A DNA stretch of 64,000 bases from Acinetobacter sp. NIPH 2699 (GCF_022549355.1 NZ_JAKZGL010000001.1:248001-312000), one strand, 5' to 3'; counted from the first letter of the stretch, positions 48,730 through 58,561 are shown. The notes: a model not told the origin generated them from the sequence alone. Numbers and translations are program-made.

Positions 48730-49359
48730 TCATGGTGTTAACATCGGAAACATCTTGATAAAATTTAATGTAACTATTCCAATTCCATTTCTATTCGTTG
48801 CATCAAGTGGAATGCTACCCGTTTGTAATGCCACTAGATGTTGTACCTCGAAAACACGAGTTGAATAACTGTGTCTGTCATATATGAATATCGTCATTCG
48901 CATTAAGTAGTCTTTCGGTAATGCTTGAGTACCCCCATGCTCTCCTTTGGGAAACATAATCTCTTTAATTGCCTTTGCACTATTCATAATTGCAGCATTT
49001 CGAGTCTCAATGAATGGGATTGAAATTTCTCCCGATCCATGTCCCGTTATATGGTTAAGCTGAAAAGCTCCAACATTTACACTGTCTGTTTGTGCATCTA
49101 ATAACGAAAGATCGATGCTTTGGCAGAGCCAAGGAAGTTTATAAGTAGGATCAAACAATGGAATACCCACACCCGAATCTAGATGAGTAGCAATCTTACT
49201 TTCTGGATTAAATGGTTCTAGGTCTACTCCAAAATGTAAGGAGGTTAATACGCCAAGAGCATATAGTTGTTTGTAATGTTTTAATGCATCTGTTATTGGC
49301 ATTCCAGACCAAACACCTTGAGCACTTTCACCTTTCGAAATATTCAAATGCAGTGCCAT
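48730..49359 (-). CDS. Probable phage structural or baseplate protein
   Basis: 209 residues from ATG 49359 (GGAGAG, 6 nt upstream). Beta-rich sequence without signal peptide or membrane helix; regions such as RVFEVQHLVALQTGSIPLDA and IGIVTLNFIKMFPML look like phage structural strands. It lies next to the tail-fibre gene. No confident family. Confidence 0.5.
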   Translation of the reverse strand: MALHLNISKGESAQGVWSGMPITDALKHYKQLYALGVLTSLHFGVDLEPFNPESKIATHLDSGVGIPLFDPTYKLPWLCQSIDLSLLDAQTDSVNVGAFQLNHITGHGSGEISIPFIETRNAAIMNSAKAIKEIMFPKGEHGGTQALPKDYLMRMTIFIYDRHSYSTRVFEVQHLVALQTGSIPLDATNRNGIGIVTLNFIKMFPMLTP

Positions 49360-49489
49360 CACTTACTCTCCATCTGAATTTGATGCTTTACGTGATTTAT
49401 AGATATCTGCTGCTACGGTATTCATTGATCATGCTTAAATTCCGATTGCGAACCAAGAAAAACCCCGAAGACTCCCATTACTATTTGAA

Positions 49490-50340
49490 CTAAACCGCTG
49501 TAACGATACTTCCATCCCACTTTTGGTTTTTGTTGCTATTAATACCCCCCATCAGCATCGCTGGTATGCGCCGATGAGGTACTTCTTGTTGCAGTAACAT
49601 TCAGACATTTAGTTGGGAATTCAATTGGAAAAATTACAGTTGAACTACCCTCATTTGGCGATGCATTAAGAATTACTTCACCCCACTGCATAAGAATCCC
49701 ATTGGGTAAATAGCTATAACCATTTTCAGTGGCGCTGAATTCTGTACTCATTCCATTTGAAAATGTATCAAACATATCTTTCAGCTTTTTACCTTGAGCT
49801 GCCGTCAATGCCTCATCAGTCGCATTACTTGTTAAAGTATTATTTAGTTTTCCTTTGGGCATATATTGAGGATGTGGATTTTGGTTCGCTAAATGTTCAT
49901 TCATCAATACGATAGAAAGCGGCGAATTGGGATCAATAGATAAGGTAATGTTTTCTTCTAAATCAGCAAGCCCAACACCTAATGTTATGACTGTTGAGAT
50001 TCCATTTTCAAAACGCAACAATGGCGTATTATCAGTTGTACTTGCGACTGCAAATAAAGTCCCATTTTTTAGATATAAACCTACCTCAAACAATTCTGCT
50101 GATATAGCAGCACTTAAAACAACTGAAAAACGGATCGTATTTCCTTGTACACCACCGCCATTCAGTTGATAGCGCGATAATTCTGCAACCAATCCTGTCA
50201 TTCATTGCTGCCGCATTTGTTTCAGCATTATATTTAGCTGTACCGACAGCTATCTGATCTAAAATAACTTTTACGCCCTGAGCACTCGCATCTAACGCTG
50301 CATTACGCCCCGCATTTGTTAAATAAAATTGAATAGCCAT
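49490..50340 (-). pseudogene. Phage tail fibre gene broken by two frameshifts
   Basis: Starts MAIQFYLTNAGRNAALDAS, the usual N-terminus of phage tail-collar fibre proteins. After ETNAAAM the frame is lost at a doubled ATGA (about 50200); removing one copy restores AAAMTGLVAELSRYQLNGG. Near the 3' end a run of six Cs on the plus strand (49545-49550; six Gs in the gene) brings an early stop. With five Gs the frame would continue through NQKWDGSIVTAV to a stop at 49490. A QNPHPQYMPKG motif is typical of fibre repeats. Confidence 0.8.
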
Positions 50341-50408
50341 AGTTCACCCATTTGTCCACTATGGCTATTTTGGTATTTCAATAACTTGAGTTTTTTGATC
50401 AGTTCCAA

Positions 50409-52259
50409 TCACTCAAGTGCTTTAGCTGCTTGTTTTAGTTGATCAAACCTTGATTTACGTTCGGCTTGTTCCTGAGCTTCTGGGCTATCATCAGCAATCA
50501 CAACACTTTCGTATGCTTCGGTATAGAACACATTTTCTAAGAATAAGAATGCAAATGCGTCACCTAAATCGGGTGATTTAATTCCTATTCGTTTCATTTC
50601 GTCTTTGCTCAAAATTTTATAGCGACTGTGTTCGTCAAATGTATATGGGATTTTAATTATCTGATCTTGAATCTTCACTTTGAACTTTTTAGTTTTTATT
50701 TTAAAACGACCTTGAGAAATCGCACGACCAAGCCCCACGTATGCCAATGCACGCTTATTCACATACTCTTTTCGATTATCATTATTGAAGCAAGCACCAC
50801 CCCAATAAACAGGCATATACCAGATACCATTTTTCTTTAAAAGTTGTCCTAAGCCTTTACCAGCACCGTTATCATCAACAACCAGAGTCGCGTTAGGATA
50901 TTTCAAGATGCATTCATTAATCTTGGCAAATAGTTCTGTAATATCATCTCTGTTCTTACAAAGTGGTACATCAGCAACTTCTACACGACGAGCACGATCA
51001 CCCCATTGTGCTTCGCCCCAAACTTTTGAAACTGCGATTACAGAATCATCGCGCCCAACACCACCGCCCACATCAACAGTGATGACATATCCAAAAATAT
51101 GATCTTCAAAAATTGAAGAGCCAACATACATGTCATCCGCATTACGCTTGGTAATGAGGAATTCATCCGCCCGGTCAGGGAATTGTCCAAGTACGCGTAT
51201 TTGATACTGCGGATCGTCACGACTACCGTATTTTTGACGTTGTTCTTCTAATGACTGTTTACTGACTAATGGAGATTCTTCACCATTGAACGTTAATGCA
51301 ATCCAAATACCACCAGCCCGATGACTTAGCTTGTGATGTGTCTCATAGAATAGACCAGCATTCCGAGTTGGCTGTGAAGTTAAAACAGCTCTGTTGTCTT
51401 CATGAGTTAATGCACCAAGAACAACGTCCATTACCTCATCAGGAATACCACTTGCCTCATCACCCCAAAGCAAGTAATTATCTGCATGGTTCCCTGCTAG
51501 GTTTGTTGGTTGGTGTTTTGGTGCTGTTTTAGCAAAGACATACCACTTTTCCTTGTAGCCTTTGATATACACCAATTCAGATTGATAGCCGACATAATCA
51601 GCAAGCCAAGCCAGAGGCCCAGCTTTTAACCTTGACAGGTTTATACTGATTTCTTTCCAGACTTGTTTCTTTAGCTGCCCAATTTGAGGGGCAGTAAACA
51701 TAGTGATTGATTCATCAAAGAATAAAAGATGCCATAGAGCAACAATACCCGCCGATGCAGTCTTACCAGTATTGTGATGAACCATGCCATCAGCGGTGAG
51801 AAATGTTGCATCACCATCCAGCACAAATCCGTAATAGTCACCTTCACCCAAAGCAGTGACATTATTGATTTTTACAGGCTGGAATTTTCTATGTTTTAAC
51901 TCGTATGCAGCAAATTGACGTTTTGTTTCTTCGGGCCACTCAAGATATTTCGATACCAAAACTTCAATGGTATCGCCAGCTTTCCAGCCTTTTTTAGTTT
52001 CTAGTGAGACTAAGCAGAGAATATGTGATTTGTTATAGACATGCTTTGAGCCGTTTTCATATTCAAACTGATAAAGCTCTTGATACCCTTGGACTACTTT
52101 TATGACTTCACGTGGTGAAAAGCCATCAGTGCCCATCACAGCGTCATTTATTGTTATTTTTTCGACACGTTTCCACTTGCCATTGGCCAAGCGAATTTTT
52201 GTACCTTTACCAAAACAACCATGGCCTGAAGCTACAGATGTACGACTACCGTCAAGCCG
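50409..52259 (-). pseudogene. Terminase large subunit with intein, 5' end missing
   Basis: Phage packaging ATPase/nuclease. Read from the extein SRTSVASGHG, it is interrupted at Walker A by an intein (51771-52217) and resumes TGKTASAGIVALWH. Other motifs: Walker B LLWGDEASGIPDE and nuclease Asp residues in VITVDVGGGVGRDDS, LVVDDNGAGKG and SPDLGDAFAF. Everything before about the P-loop is missing: an in-frame TAA lies just upstream and the sequence joins an unrelated phage gene. The 593-residue frame starting inside the intein (52190) is not a natural start. Confidence 0.85.
51771..52217 (-). other. Mini-intein in the terminase Walker A motif
   Basis: 149 codons in frame with the host gene. 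Block A starts at Cys1: CFGKGTKIRLANGKW. Block B shows HVYNKSHILCLV (conserved His). Blocks F and G are YYGFVLDGDATFLTADGMVHHN, ending His-Asn before Thr+1. The flanking exteins join as SGHG/TGKT, a perfect Walker A loop. Its length leaves no room for a homing endonuclease. All splicing residues (Cys1, block B His, penultimate His, last Asn, Thr+1) are present. Confidence 0.92.
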
Positions 52260-52555
52260 GATACTGCATTATCAAATGTCTGCTGATAGTCATCACTGAA
52301 ATCACCTGATAAGATGATTTCCTTACCATTTAATTCCGCTTTGAATACATCCGCACTGGCACGAGCATACAGTGTGAGTTCTTGTCCACCAGCAAATACG
52401 ATAAAGACCGGTACAACACTTACACCGCCTTTACGTTGAACCTTTTTGACTTCAACGAGTGGAATAGTTTGGCCTGTTGCTTTCTCCAAAGCTGTTTTGA
52501 TCTTCTTGATATACGGCGTATCGGGTTTTACTGCCGTTAAATTTAAAGTGCCCAT
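52232..52555 (-). CDS. Phage protein, 3' end fused to terminase sequence
   Basis: 107 residues beginning MGTLNLTAVKPDTPYIKKI. Its last codons (SGLTVVVHL) are terminase DNA read out of frame, so the original C-terminus is lost at a deletion junction near 52260. Mixed alpha/beta, no membrane segment; family not recognised. Whether the shortened product is stable is unknown. Confidence 0.55.
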   Translation of the reverse strand: MGTLNLTAVKPDTPYIKKIKTALEKATGQTIPLVEVKKVQRKGGVSVVPVFIVFAGGQELTLYARASADVFKAELNGKEIILSGDFSDDYQQTFDNAVSGLTVVVHL

Positions 52556-52630
52556 GACATCAACCTGATAATTATTGATGTCATTTTGGGATAAATTCAG
52601 CTATACCAAATCATCAAGTTCCAAATAAAG

Positions 52631-52828
52631 CTACGGGGGACAATCCCCACCACGTTGCTTACGATTATGACAGTGGTACTCCCCAGTACTTCGAGTGTTA
52701 TGACAACCGCATTTATCGGTATTACCGCTATGATTCAATTCAGGCATATATGCAATACTGGAAGTTGATAGTCCCCCTATCACGATTAAACAAAGGGAAG
52801 CTAATATTGTTCTGATTTTCATTTTCAA
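52631..52828 (-). CDS. Small exported protein with CHNRK/YHCH motif
   Basis: 65 residues. A signal peptide ends near SIAYM, followed by a short Cys/His-rich domain: DKCGCHNTRSTGEYHCHN. The CxCHxxxxTGEYHCH pattern occurs at the ends of many small exported proteins and probably binds metal or is disulfide-bonded. It lies 4 bp beyond the muramidase-like tail gene on the same strand. Confidence 0.65.
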   Translation of the reverse strand: MKMKIRTILASLCLIVIGGLSTSSIAYMPELNHSGNTDKCGCHNTRSTGEYHCHNRKQRGGDCPP

Positions 52829-52832
52829 AAGG

Positions 52833-54251
52833 CTATTTCCAACTCGGTTTTCCCGCCCTATTCAAATCATTATGTTTACCTCTAATATAATTACCAAGCT
52901 CAGGACGTTTATTAAATGCGAGCCATGCTCCCATTCTTTCCTGCATTTCTTCATCAAATTTTTCTTTGCCAGTTAACCCCATCCCTTTAATTACATCAGG
53001 CATAGTATCCCTAATAATTTGGAATTTACCTGCTGCATTTATCTTCCTGCTTTCTTGCATAGCCTTAACTTGAGCAACAGTCATTAATGTTAGATCTTTC
53101 TTACTTGCTTTATAACCGTATTTTTCACCAAGATTCACAGAATTATAATCCCCCTCACTTTGACCAATAAAACTTGAAAGTGACTTATTCGACACCGCCC
53201 CAAATGGCGTTGATTGCGCATCATCTTTACGCACAACATCGCCGTTTATAGTGTCTTTCCATGCCAACTTCATAGTATCAATAACTGTTTTCTTAGCTTC
53301 TTTACCTAGATCGAGTGCTTTTTTCCCGCCCTTCATCAGAGCTTTTCCTGCAAACCAACCTGCAACCGCGGCACCTACAGTCGCAGCAATAATAGGGGCT
53401 GCCGCTGTAAATCCTGCGGCAATTACCCCACCAATACCAGCAATCGCAGATAATACGATGGGTAGGAATCTCAATAATCCTAGTAAGCTACCGCCGCCAC
53501 TTTTGTTATCTGCAATCTTATCAAGTGCCTTAATCTGCTTTTTATTATGATCAGCTTGTTCCTTCGGTATAGGCTCATTGCGCTTACGTGACTTCATGAA
53601 CCCAGTCAACGGACGCAGCATAAAACTAGCAGCGCGTTTCACTGGTGATAATGCTGTTGCCACTTCACTAATTGCATCTACAGTAGGGTCTATACTTTGC
53701 GGTGTAGCATTCACGGTTGACTGAATCGCCGTGCTAATCACTTGAGCTGCATTGTTTAAAGATGTCTTACTTTCAGCCCCACCTTCACCTATAAATCGTC
53801 CATTGGCATCACGTTCTCTATTTTTACTAAACTCACGGACTACACTTTCTGGTGAATCAATCTCTATAGCACGTCGAGATATTTTAGCTTTTGGTTTTGA
53901 TTCAGGATTATGTGTACTTGCCTCATCGATCAAATCTTCAATCGTTTTAGCTGCGCGGTCTAATGCCAACGTTGACTTAACAATAGGGTTTGCTTGATCT
54001 TTGATTAAGTCAGAAACATCAACAGGTTTGATTTGTGCATTAATTAGTGCCTGCTCTAATGCACTCAGCTTAGGTTTTGGATGTGAGTAGTTGGCCAACA
54101 GGCTACGTTCCAAGTCTTGTTTTAAACTCAACAAAACAGCGTGGATTGCTTCAACGTTTTTATCAATTTTTGAAACGTCACGGCCTGTTTGTTTAAGACC
54201 GATTAAAAAGCCTAGCTCATCATACTGAAGACCACTTTCTGTATTTGACAT
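52833..54251 (-). CDS. Phage tail-associated protein with muramidase-like C-terminus
   Basis: 472 residues. The N-terminal half is helical and charged (about 1-240). Hydrophobic Gly/Ala-rich segments follow (about 255-310, LPIVLSAIAGIGGVIAAGF). The C-terminal domain (about 365-470) has SFIGQSEGDYNSVNLGEKYG and INAAGKFQIIRDTM, resembling phage transglycosylase/muramidase domains with a catalytic Glu in SEGDYNS. Such proteins open the cell wall during DNA injection. The family is inferred from these motifs. Confidence 0.65.
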   Translation of the reverse strand: MSNTESGLQYDELGFLIGLKQTGRDVSKIDKNVEAIHAVLLSLKQDLERSLLANYSHPKPKLSALEQALINAQIKPVDVSDLIKDQANPIVKSTLALDRAAKTIEDLIDEASTHNPESKPKAKISRRAIEIDSPESVVREFSKNRERDANGRFIGEGGAESKTSLNNAAQVISTAIQSTVNATPQSIDPTVDAISEVATALSPVKRAASFMLRPLTGFMKSRKRNEPIPKEQADHNKKQIKALDKIADNKSGGGSLLGLLRFLPIVLSAIAGIGGVIAAGFTAAAPIIAATVGAAVAGWFAGKALMKGGKKALDLGKEAKKTVIDTMKLAWKDTINGDVVRKDDAQSTPFGAVSNKSLSSFIGQSEGDYNSVNLGEKYGYKASKKDLTLMTVAQVKAMQESRKINAAGKFQIIRDTMPDVIKGMGLTGKEKFDEEMQERMGAWLAFNKRPELGNYIRGKHNDLNRAGKPSWK

Positions 54252-54377
54252 AAAAAATCACCCTATTTACATAGGGTGATTTTGGCATTATGTAGTGTGC
54301 GCTTTAGCGATTGTTCCAAATGATCATAGCTAAATCAATTAAATGACATCATACGCGACCCAAAGAACTGGAGGATG

Positions 54378-55271
54378 TCAAATAAAAATACTAAAAAATA
54401 TAATAAAAAATGGAGCTAATATCGTTAAAATGAAACCACTAAAAATAGCAATTTGTACATCAAGCTGGGAACAATTATTCTTTATAAAAGGCAGTGTCGA
54501 ATCCATTGCTGTTGCACCACATACACCAATTACAGGATTAGGATAGTTTTTCCCAAGAAGATACAACAATCCTATTGCGTAAAACTCTCTAATTAAATCA
54601 GTAAGTAGAGCAAATGTTCCCTGCTCAGCTCCTAATGTTTTACCGATAAGTGGACCTGAGAGAGAGAACCAACCGAATCCACTGCCTAAAACAATAAGTT
54701 CTGGAAAAGATTTATCTAAAACAAACGTTGTCAAATATGCAGCTATAAAAAGTGCGCATATTGTAACCAATGGAACTTTAAAATGATTAATTGTCAACGA
54801 TTGTATTTTAATTATAGATAAATCCACTCCAACTAAAAATATTAAAATATATAGTAGTAAACTACTAACGGCTTCACCATTCCAATCACTAGGTAAAATA
54901 AGATATAAAATCATACCTATTAATACCATTAATATTGCTACCACACACTCCAATATAGGTTTCAAAATCTCATAAATTGATTTTTTATGAGTACTAGTAT
55001 TTTTCACCTTTTTAAATAAGAGAATAAAAGTAATGAAAGTAATAATTGTTGAGTAGAGAAAAGACTCAAAAATTATCGTACGTCCTAATTGCTTATCAAA
55101 AAGGATACTACCAAATTGAAATCCTATAGAAATTAAAAGCAGCCAAACTAAAAAAGTTATATAGCCTACTAGAATATCCCTAGTTTTTTTGTTTGCAACT
55201 CGTCCTGCTCCCCATCCTGCTATAAGAGAAAGCAAGATAGGGAACAAAGAAAATATAAGGTTATTTATCAT
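54378..55271 (-). CDS. LysO-family lysine exporter-like membrane protein
   Basis: 297 residues with about eight membrane helices. The LysO/DUF340 signature appears as GSGFGWFSLSGPLIGK (about 195-210), followed by LLTDLIREF and GVCGATAMDSTLPFI. Family members export lysine or its toxic analogues. Its ATG overlaps the stop of the dioxygenase gene (ATGA), so the two are translated together, which suggests export of the hydroxylated product. Strongly AT-rich cargo in a prophage. Confidence 0.85.
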   Translation of the reverse strand: MINNLIFSLFPILLSLIAGWGAGRVANKKTRDILVGYITFLVWLLLISIGFQFGSILFDKQLGRTIIFESFLYSTIITFITFILLFKKVKNTSTHKKSIYEILKPILECVVAILMVLIGMILYLILPSDWNGEAVSSLLLYILIFLVGVDLSIIKIQSLTINHFKVPLVTICALFIAAYLTTFVLDKSFPELIVLGSGFGWFSLSGPLIGKTLGAEQGTFALLTDLIREFYAIGLLYLLGKNYPNPVIGVCGATAMDSTLPFIKNNCSQLDVQIAIFSGFILTILAPFFIIFFSIFI

Positions 55272-56110
55272 ATTTTTTGCTTTGTTAAAGAGTAATCAAT
55301 CAATATCATCCATCTTTCACCAGGTAAATCTAATTCAATGCTATTAATTTTTTGAATTGGAGATACATAATGACAAACTGATGGGTCATGGACAGCAAAG
55401 CTATCAGATATATTTTTTAATGTGAATTGACTGTAGATATTTCCTACATTGACATCACTTAAACGCTTATTTCGTTCACTAGGATGGGCTATGAAATTTT
55501 CTCCACCAATAATATTATTACTTCGATAAAAAAGATGAGCAAATGTGAATGGTTCACCATCCTGATGGAAACAATTAGGAGAGCTGATTCCTAAGTGTTG
55601 GCTCGATGAAGAAGTTAATTTAACAAAATGTACGCCTACATAAATAGGTAAGTAGTATTCATTCAATCCGAATGTTAAGTCATAGTCTTCAACAATCAAT
55701 TGATTCAAGTACTTGGTCTGTTTAACATTATCACTTAAAGCATTAAAATATCTAATTGAACCATGTTCTGGATTATTATCACCTTGATCATATCCTGATA
55801 GTTGTGTGCCATCTTCTCGCTCTGTTGTCGGTAACCAAATTGGCTTTATTTCCTTTTCCCATGGAAGAATTAAGGCATTTCCATAACGTCTAAAACGCTG
55901 TGTATTTGTTGGAGCAAAAGGGTCTTTTTCTAAGACCTTGAACTCTCTGGATATAGATATCTTAGATTCAATATCAACTTCCAATGCTTGGTATTGTAAA
56001 AAACCATTCTTCTGAAATTGTTTTTTCAATTCTGAATTGCCATAACCACGGTTCATAGCATGTTCATAGTTTTCACTTGGTTTCTTATCTTTTAGATTCT
56101 CAATCAACAT
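55268..56110 (-). CDS. 2-oxoglutarate/Fe(II)-dependent amino-acid dioxygenase
   Basis: 280 residues of the 2OG-Fe_Oxy_2 family, which contains free L-isoleucine and related amino-acid hydroxylases. The iron ligands are His182 and Asp184 in CFHQDGEPFTFAHL and probably His247 in SVCHYVSPI; Arg266 in GERWMILI could bind 2-oxoglutarate. No signal peptide, so cytosolic. It is coupled to a LysO-type exporter. The hydroxylated amino acid is unknown; the exporter points to a basic or branched substrate. Confidence 0.82.
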   Translation of the reverse strand: MLIENLKDKKPSENYEHAMNRGYGNSELKKQFQKNGFLQYQALEVDIESKISISREFKVLEKDPFAPTNTQRFRRYGNALILPWEKEIKPIWLPTTEREDGTQLSGYDQGDNNPEHGSIRYFNALSDNVKQTKYLNQLIVEDYDLTFGLNEYYLPIYVGVHFVKLTSSSSQHLGISSPNCFHQDGEPFTFAHLFYRSNNIIGGENFIAHPSERNKRLSDVNVGNIYSQFTLKNISDSFAVHDPSVCHYVSPIQKINSIELDLPGERWMILIDYSLTKQKI

Positions 56111-56281
56111 AAACCACCCTTCTATTTTTTAATGTTTGGTAAATATTGACAAGATATTATTTCAAAACTATTAAAATAATAAGAAATTTAATTTCATAAT
56201 TATACACTTAAATATAATATTTGTTAAAGTCTTGTTATATCTTTGATATTACAACTGTCAGAGTTATCATTGAAATAGAAA

Positions 56282-56569
56282 TTAGCTTGCAAGATAATGC
56301 ACTTTCCCTACACCTGTCTCGGGTGCCACTCGATGAGGTTTCTTACGGTCAGCCAAAAAGTCTGAACGACTGGTTTTAGCTTCTAATAAAATGGTCCCCA
56401 CATCATATCCGTGGCCATGGCGAATCCCGAAAACATCTGGATTTTCGCCGTAACATGAAGGTTCAACAATTGAGAAGTGACAACCATGGCCATTCGCAGA
56501 CTCTGGCTTTCTGAGTAAAGACGCACCTACTTCACATATTTCACGATGTGTTAATTTAATCTGAGTCAT
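56282..56569 (-). pseudogene. Phage nuclease-like protein, C-terminally truncated
   Basis: 95 residues. The segment DVFGIRHGHGYDVGTILLEAKTSRSDFLADRKKPHR resembles a PDDEXK nuclease core (D...ExK, here EAKTSR). Relatives continue well beyond the final GVGKVHYLA, where this copy stops at a junction with AT-rich cargo DNA. The start overlaps the preceding phage gene by 4 nt (ATGA). Probably inactive or altered. Confidence 0.6.
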
Positions 56570-57420
56570 GCGATAGCCTCTTGTTCTTCATCTTGTTCAT
56601 GATCACCTGCTTCAATCATTGCCAATTTGCGAGTAAAGGCAGCTTTTTTATCGGTTGCCATTTTCTCTTTAGCAGCCTTCATACGCTCTTCAGAGTTGGC
56701 GATAACTGCTGAGCGTTTCGATTGAATCTCAGACTGATCTTTGAGTTCTTCAAGCTCAAAGCCCCAAAATAAAGCTTCGGATTTAGCGATATTGGCTAAA
56801 GTAATACTTTGTTTAACATTCAGGTCTACGATCTGGCTAATCAGGCCCATTTTGAATTTCAAGCCATTAATGACCTTTAGAGATTCTTCATCTTCCGCAT
56901 TCAGATTAGTTATATCGAGCTGTAAAACTTCATCTCTGATATGAATAACACTGGTTATCGTGTCACCAGCCAATTGCCCCAAATCAGCCAAGCGATAGCG
57001 ATTCTGTTGAATAATTTGTGCTGATGTAAGTCGATTTAAATCAGCCTTGCTAAACCCATTTTCAGCCTTAGATTTTTGACCCCAAATATCGACAATATTT
57101 GACGGTTTTTTGACATTATTTTGACTAGTAGTTTCCTCTTTATTTTCAGTAGATTGTGAACTTTCTTGACTAGTCTTTTTACTAGTCAATTTTTTTATTT
57201 CATTATTCAGTTCACGTGCAGTTTTTTTGACTAGATTTTTCGTGCATTTTTTCCACTTTTCAGTGATTGCTTTACGGCGCACAACAGAGGGAGAAGGCAT
57301 ATCACAGCCTAACTCCTCTCCTACCTGGTCAACTAATTTTTGCCATGTAATCTTTGGGGATGACTCATAAACTGTTTTGAGTCGATTCCATATTTCCTGT
57401 GAATAAGATTGAACCGCCAT
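56566..57420 (-). CDS. Phage DNA-binding protein, small-terminase-like
   Basis: 284 residues. The N-terminal helix-turn-helix-like region (about 1-60, WQKLVDQVGEELGCDMPSPS) is followed by a Ser/Thr/Lys-rich linker (about 70-120) and long helices (about 130-275). The layout resembles phage small terminase subunits, but no specific motif proves it. It follows the XRE gene by 2 bp and overlaps the nuclease start. Confidence 0.55.
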   Translation of the reverse strand: MAVQSYSQEIWNRLKTVYESSPKITWQKLVDQVGEELGCDMPSPSVVRRKAITEKWKKCTKNLVKKTARELNNEIKKLTSKKTSQESSQSTENKEETTSQNNVKKPSNIVDIWGQKSKAENGFSKADLNRLTSAQIIQQNRYRLADLGQLAGDTITSVIHIRDEVLQLDITNLNAEDEESLKVINGLKFKMGLISQIVDLNVKQSITLANIAKSEALFWGFELEELKDQSEIQSKRSAVIANSEERMKAAKEKMATDKKAAFTRKLAMIEAGDHEQDEEQEAIA

Positions 57421-57422
57421 GA

Positions 57423-58124
57423 TTAACTACCCAAAGCATCGCCAGCGAAAAAGTCAAACTGTGATTCTAGTTTTTCCTCTAATGGTAAGGTTGTTTGGGT
57501 GAATCGTGTTTTGCGTTGGCTTTTCAGGTCCTGAATTAATTTCTCTTGAATTTCATCCTCATCACGATATGTAATATCCTCTAAACCCTTGGCCAGATTA
57601 GTGAACTGAATTGCACGATCTTTTTCACACTCTTGGATAGTTTGCATAAGATCAATCATTTCTGGTTGAAGCTTTTCTTGTTGCTCTCTGTCCAAGTTAA
57701 TAAACTTTTTGGCTAATGCCTTTGATTGTTCTAATAATCGTACCTGTAGAGCTGGTGGATAAGAGGCAATATGTTTTGCACATAACAAAGCCATTTGTGA
57801 AGTCACTGCATTTAAATTTTCGGCTAATAAATCACCTAGGCCATTAAATAAAATGCCTGCTACTGATTCCGTTTCATTTAATTCAGGGTTGATTGTAAAA
57901 CCTAATACCCAATCTACAGAGCAATGGTAAATACCACACATGACTTGCAATAACTCAGCGTCAGGTAAGGTCTTGCCGTTTTCCATCTCACTAATACGAT
58001 TCTTTTGCTCAACACCAAATAACTGAATCGCAACCTCATCTTGTCTTAAACCTGTGCGTTCTCTTGCCAGTGCTAATTTACGTCCAATCATGACGCGTTT
58101 TTCTAAATCTGTTCTTTTAGCCAT
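57423..58124 (-). CDS. XRE family phage regulator
   Basis: 233 residues. The N-terminal HTH_3 domain (about 12-72) reads LALARERTGLRQDEVAIQL, then ISEMENGKTLPDAELL. The rest is helical with no peptidase dyad, unlike LexA/CI-type repressors. It lies within the phage operon between RusA (1-nt overlap) and the small-terminase-like gene, so it is more likely a late or early operon regulator than the lysogeny repressor. Confidence 0.82.
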   Translation of the reverse strand: MAKRTDLEKRVMIGRKLALARERTGLRQDEVAIQLFGVEQKNRISEMENGKTLPDAELLQVMCGIYHCSVDWVLGFTINPELNETESVAGILFNGLGDLLAENLNAVTSQMALLCAKHIASYPPALQVRLLEQSKALAKKFINLDREQQEKLQPEMIDLMQTIQECEKDRAIQFTNLAKGLEDITYRDEDEIQEKLIQDLKSQRKTRFTQTTLPLEEKLESQFDFFAGDALGS

Positions 58125-58561
58125 TACGCAACTCTCCCAGCAAGCCAGTCAAAGTTCACTTTTTTATCAAGCCAATTTGTCTCATTGATAAAGACACATG
58201 AAAGCCATACACAGCCGTCTTCAATTGGCTCAGCAAATTCTATTTTTTCACTTACAAATATGTTGTCGTCTTTATAAAGAAGCTCTGCACCTTTGAGAGC
58301 ATCGATTAGAAGTTTTGGATAGTTATCAATATCAAAACGCGGATATGTAGATGCGCTATAACTACGAACTTTTCGTGGTGGCTGAATAACCAATCTGATT
58401 TCACATTGTTGTGATATCGCCTTCCACTTCATTGCTTTGAATATCGGCGCGTAAATTTCGTGTACACGACGTTTAAATTTCTTTGCACCTAATGACAGAC
58501 TGTTACGCTGTTTGCCGGTGTTCTCATCTATTGAAAAAGAAAGAGAGGCGTTTGAAGCCAC
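58124..58561 (-). CDS. rusA: RusA-like Holliday junction resolvase, N-terminus altered
   Basis: 145 residues. The catalytic Asp cluster is present in FDIDNYPKLLIDALKG and LLYKDDNIF (about 78-106). The usual N-terminal LPxPPSxN strand is missing, and the frame begins at a junction with integrase DNA at 58561. RusA-type enzymes cut Holliday junctions during phage recombination. Activity of this shortened form is doubtful. Confidence 0.72.
   Translation of the reverse strand: MASNASLSFSIDENTGKQRNSLSLGAKKFKRRVHEIYAPIFKAMKWKAISQQCEIRLVIQPPRKVRSYSASTYPRFDIDNYPKLLIDALKGAELLYKDDNIFVSEKIEFAEPIEDGCVWLSCVFINETNWLDKKVNFDWLAGRVA

Noticed and set aside
50628..51532. Several plus-strand frames inside the terminase gene
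   Set aside because: They are antisense to clear terminase motifs and have no ribosome sites or recognisable products.
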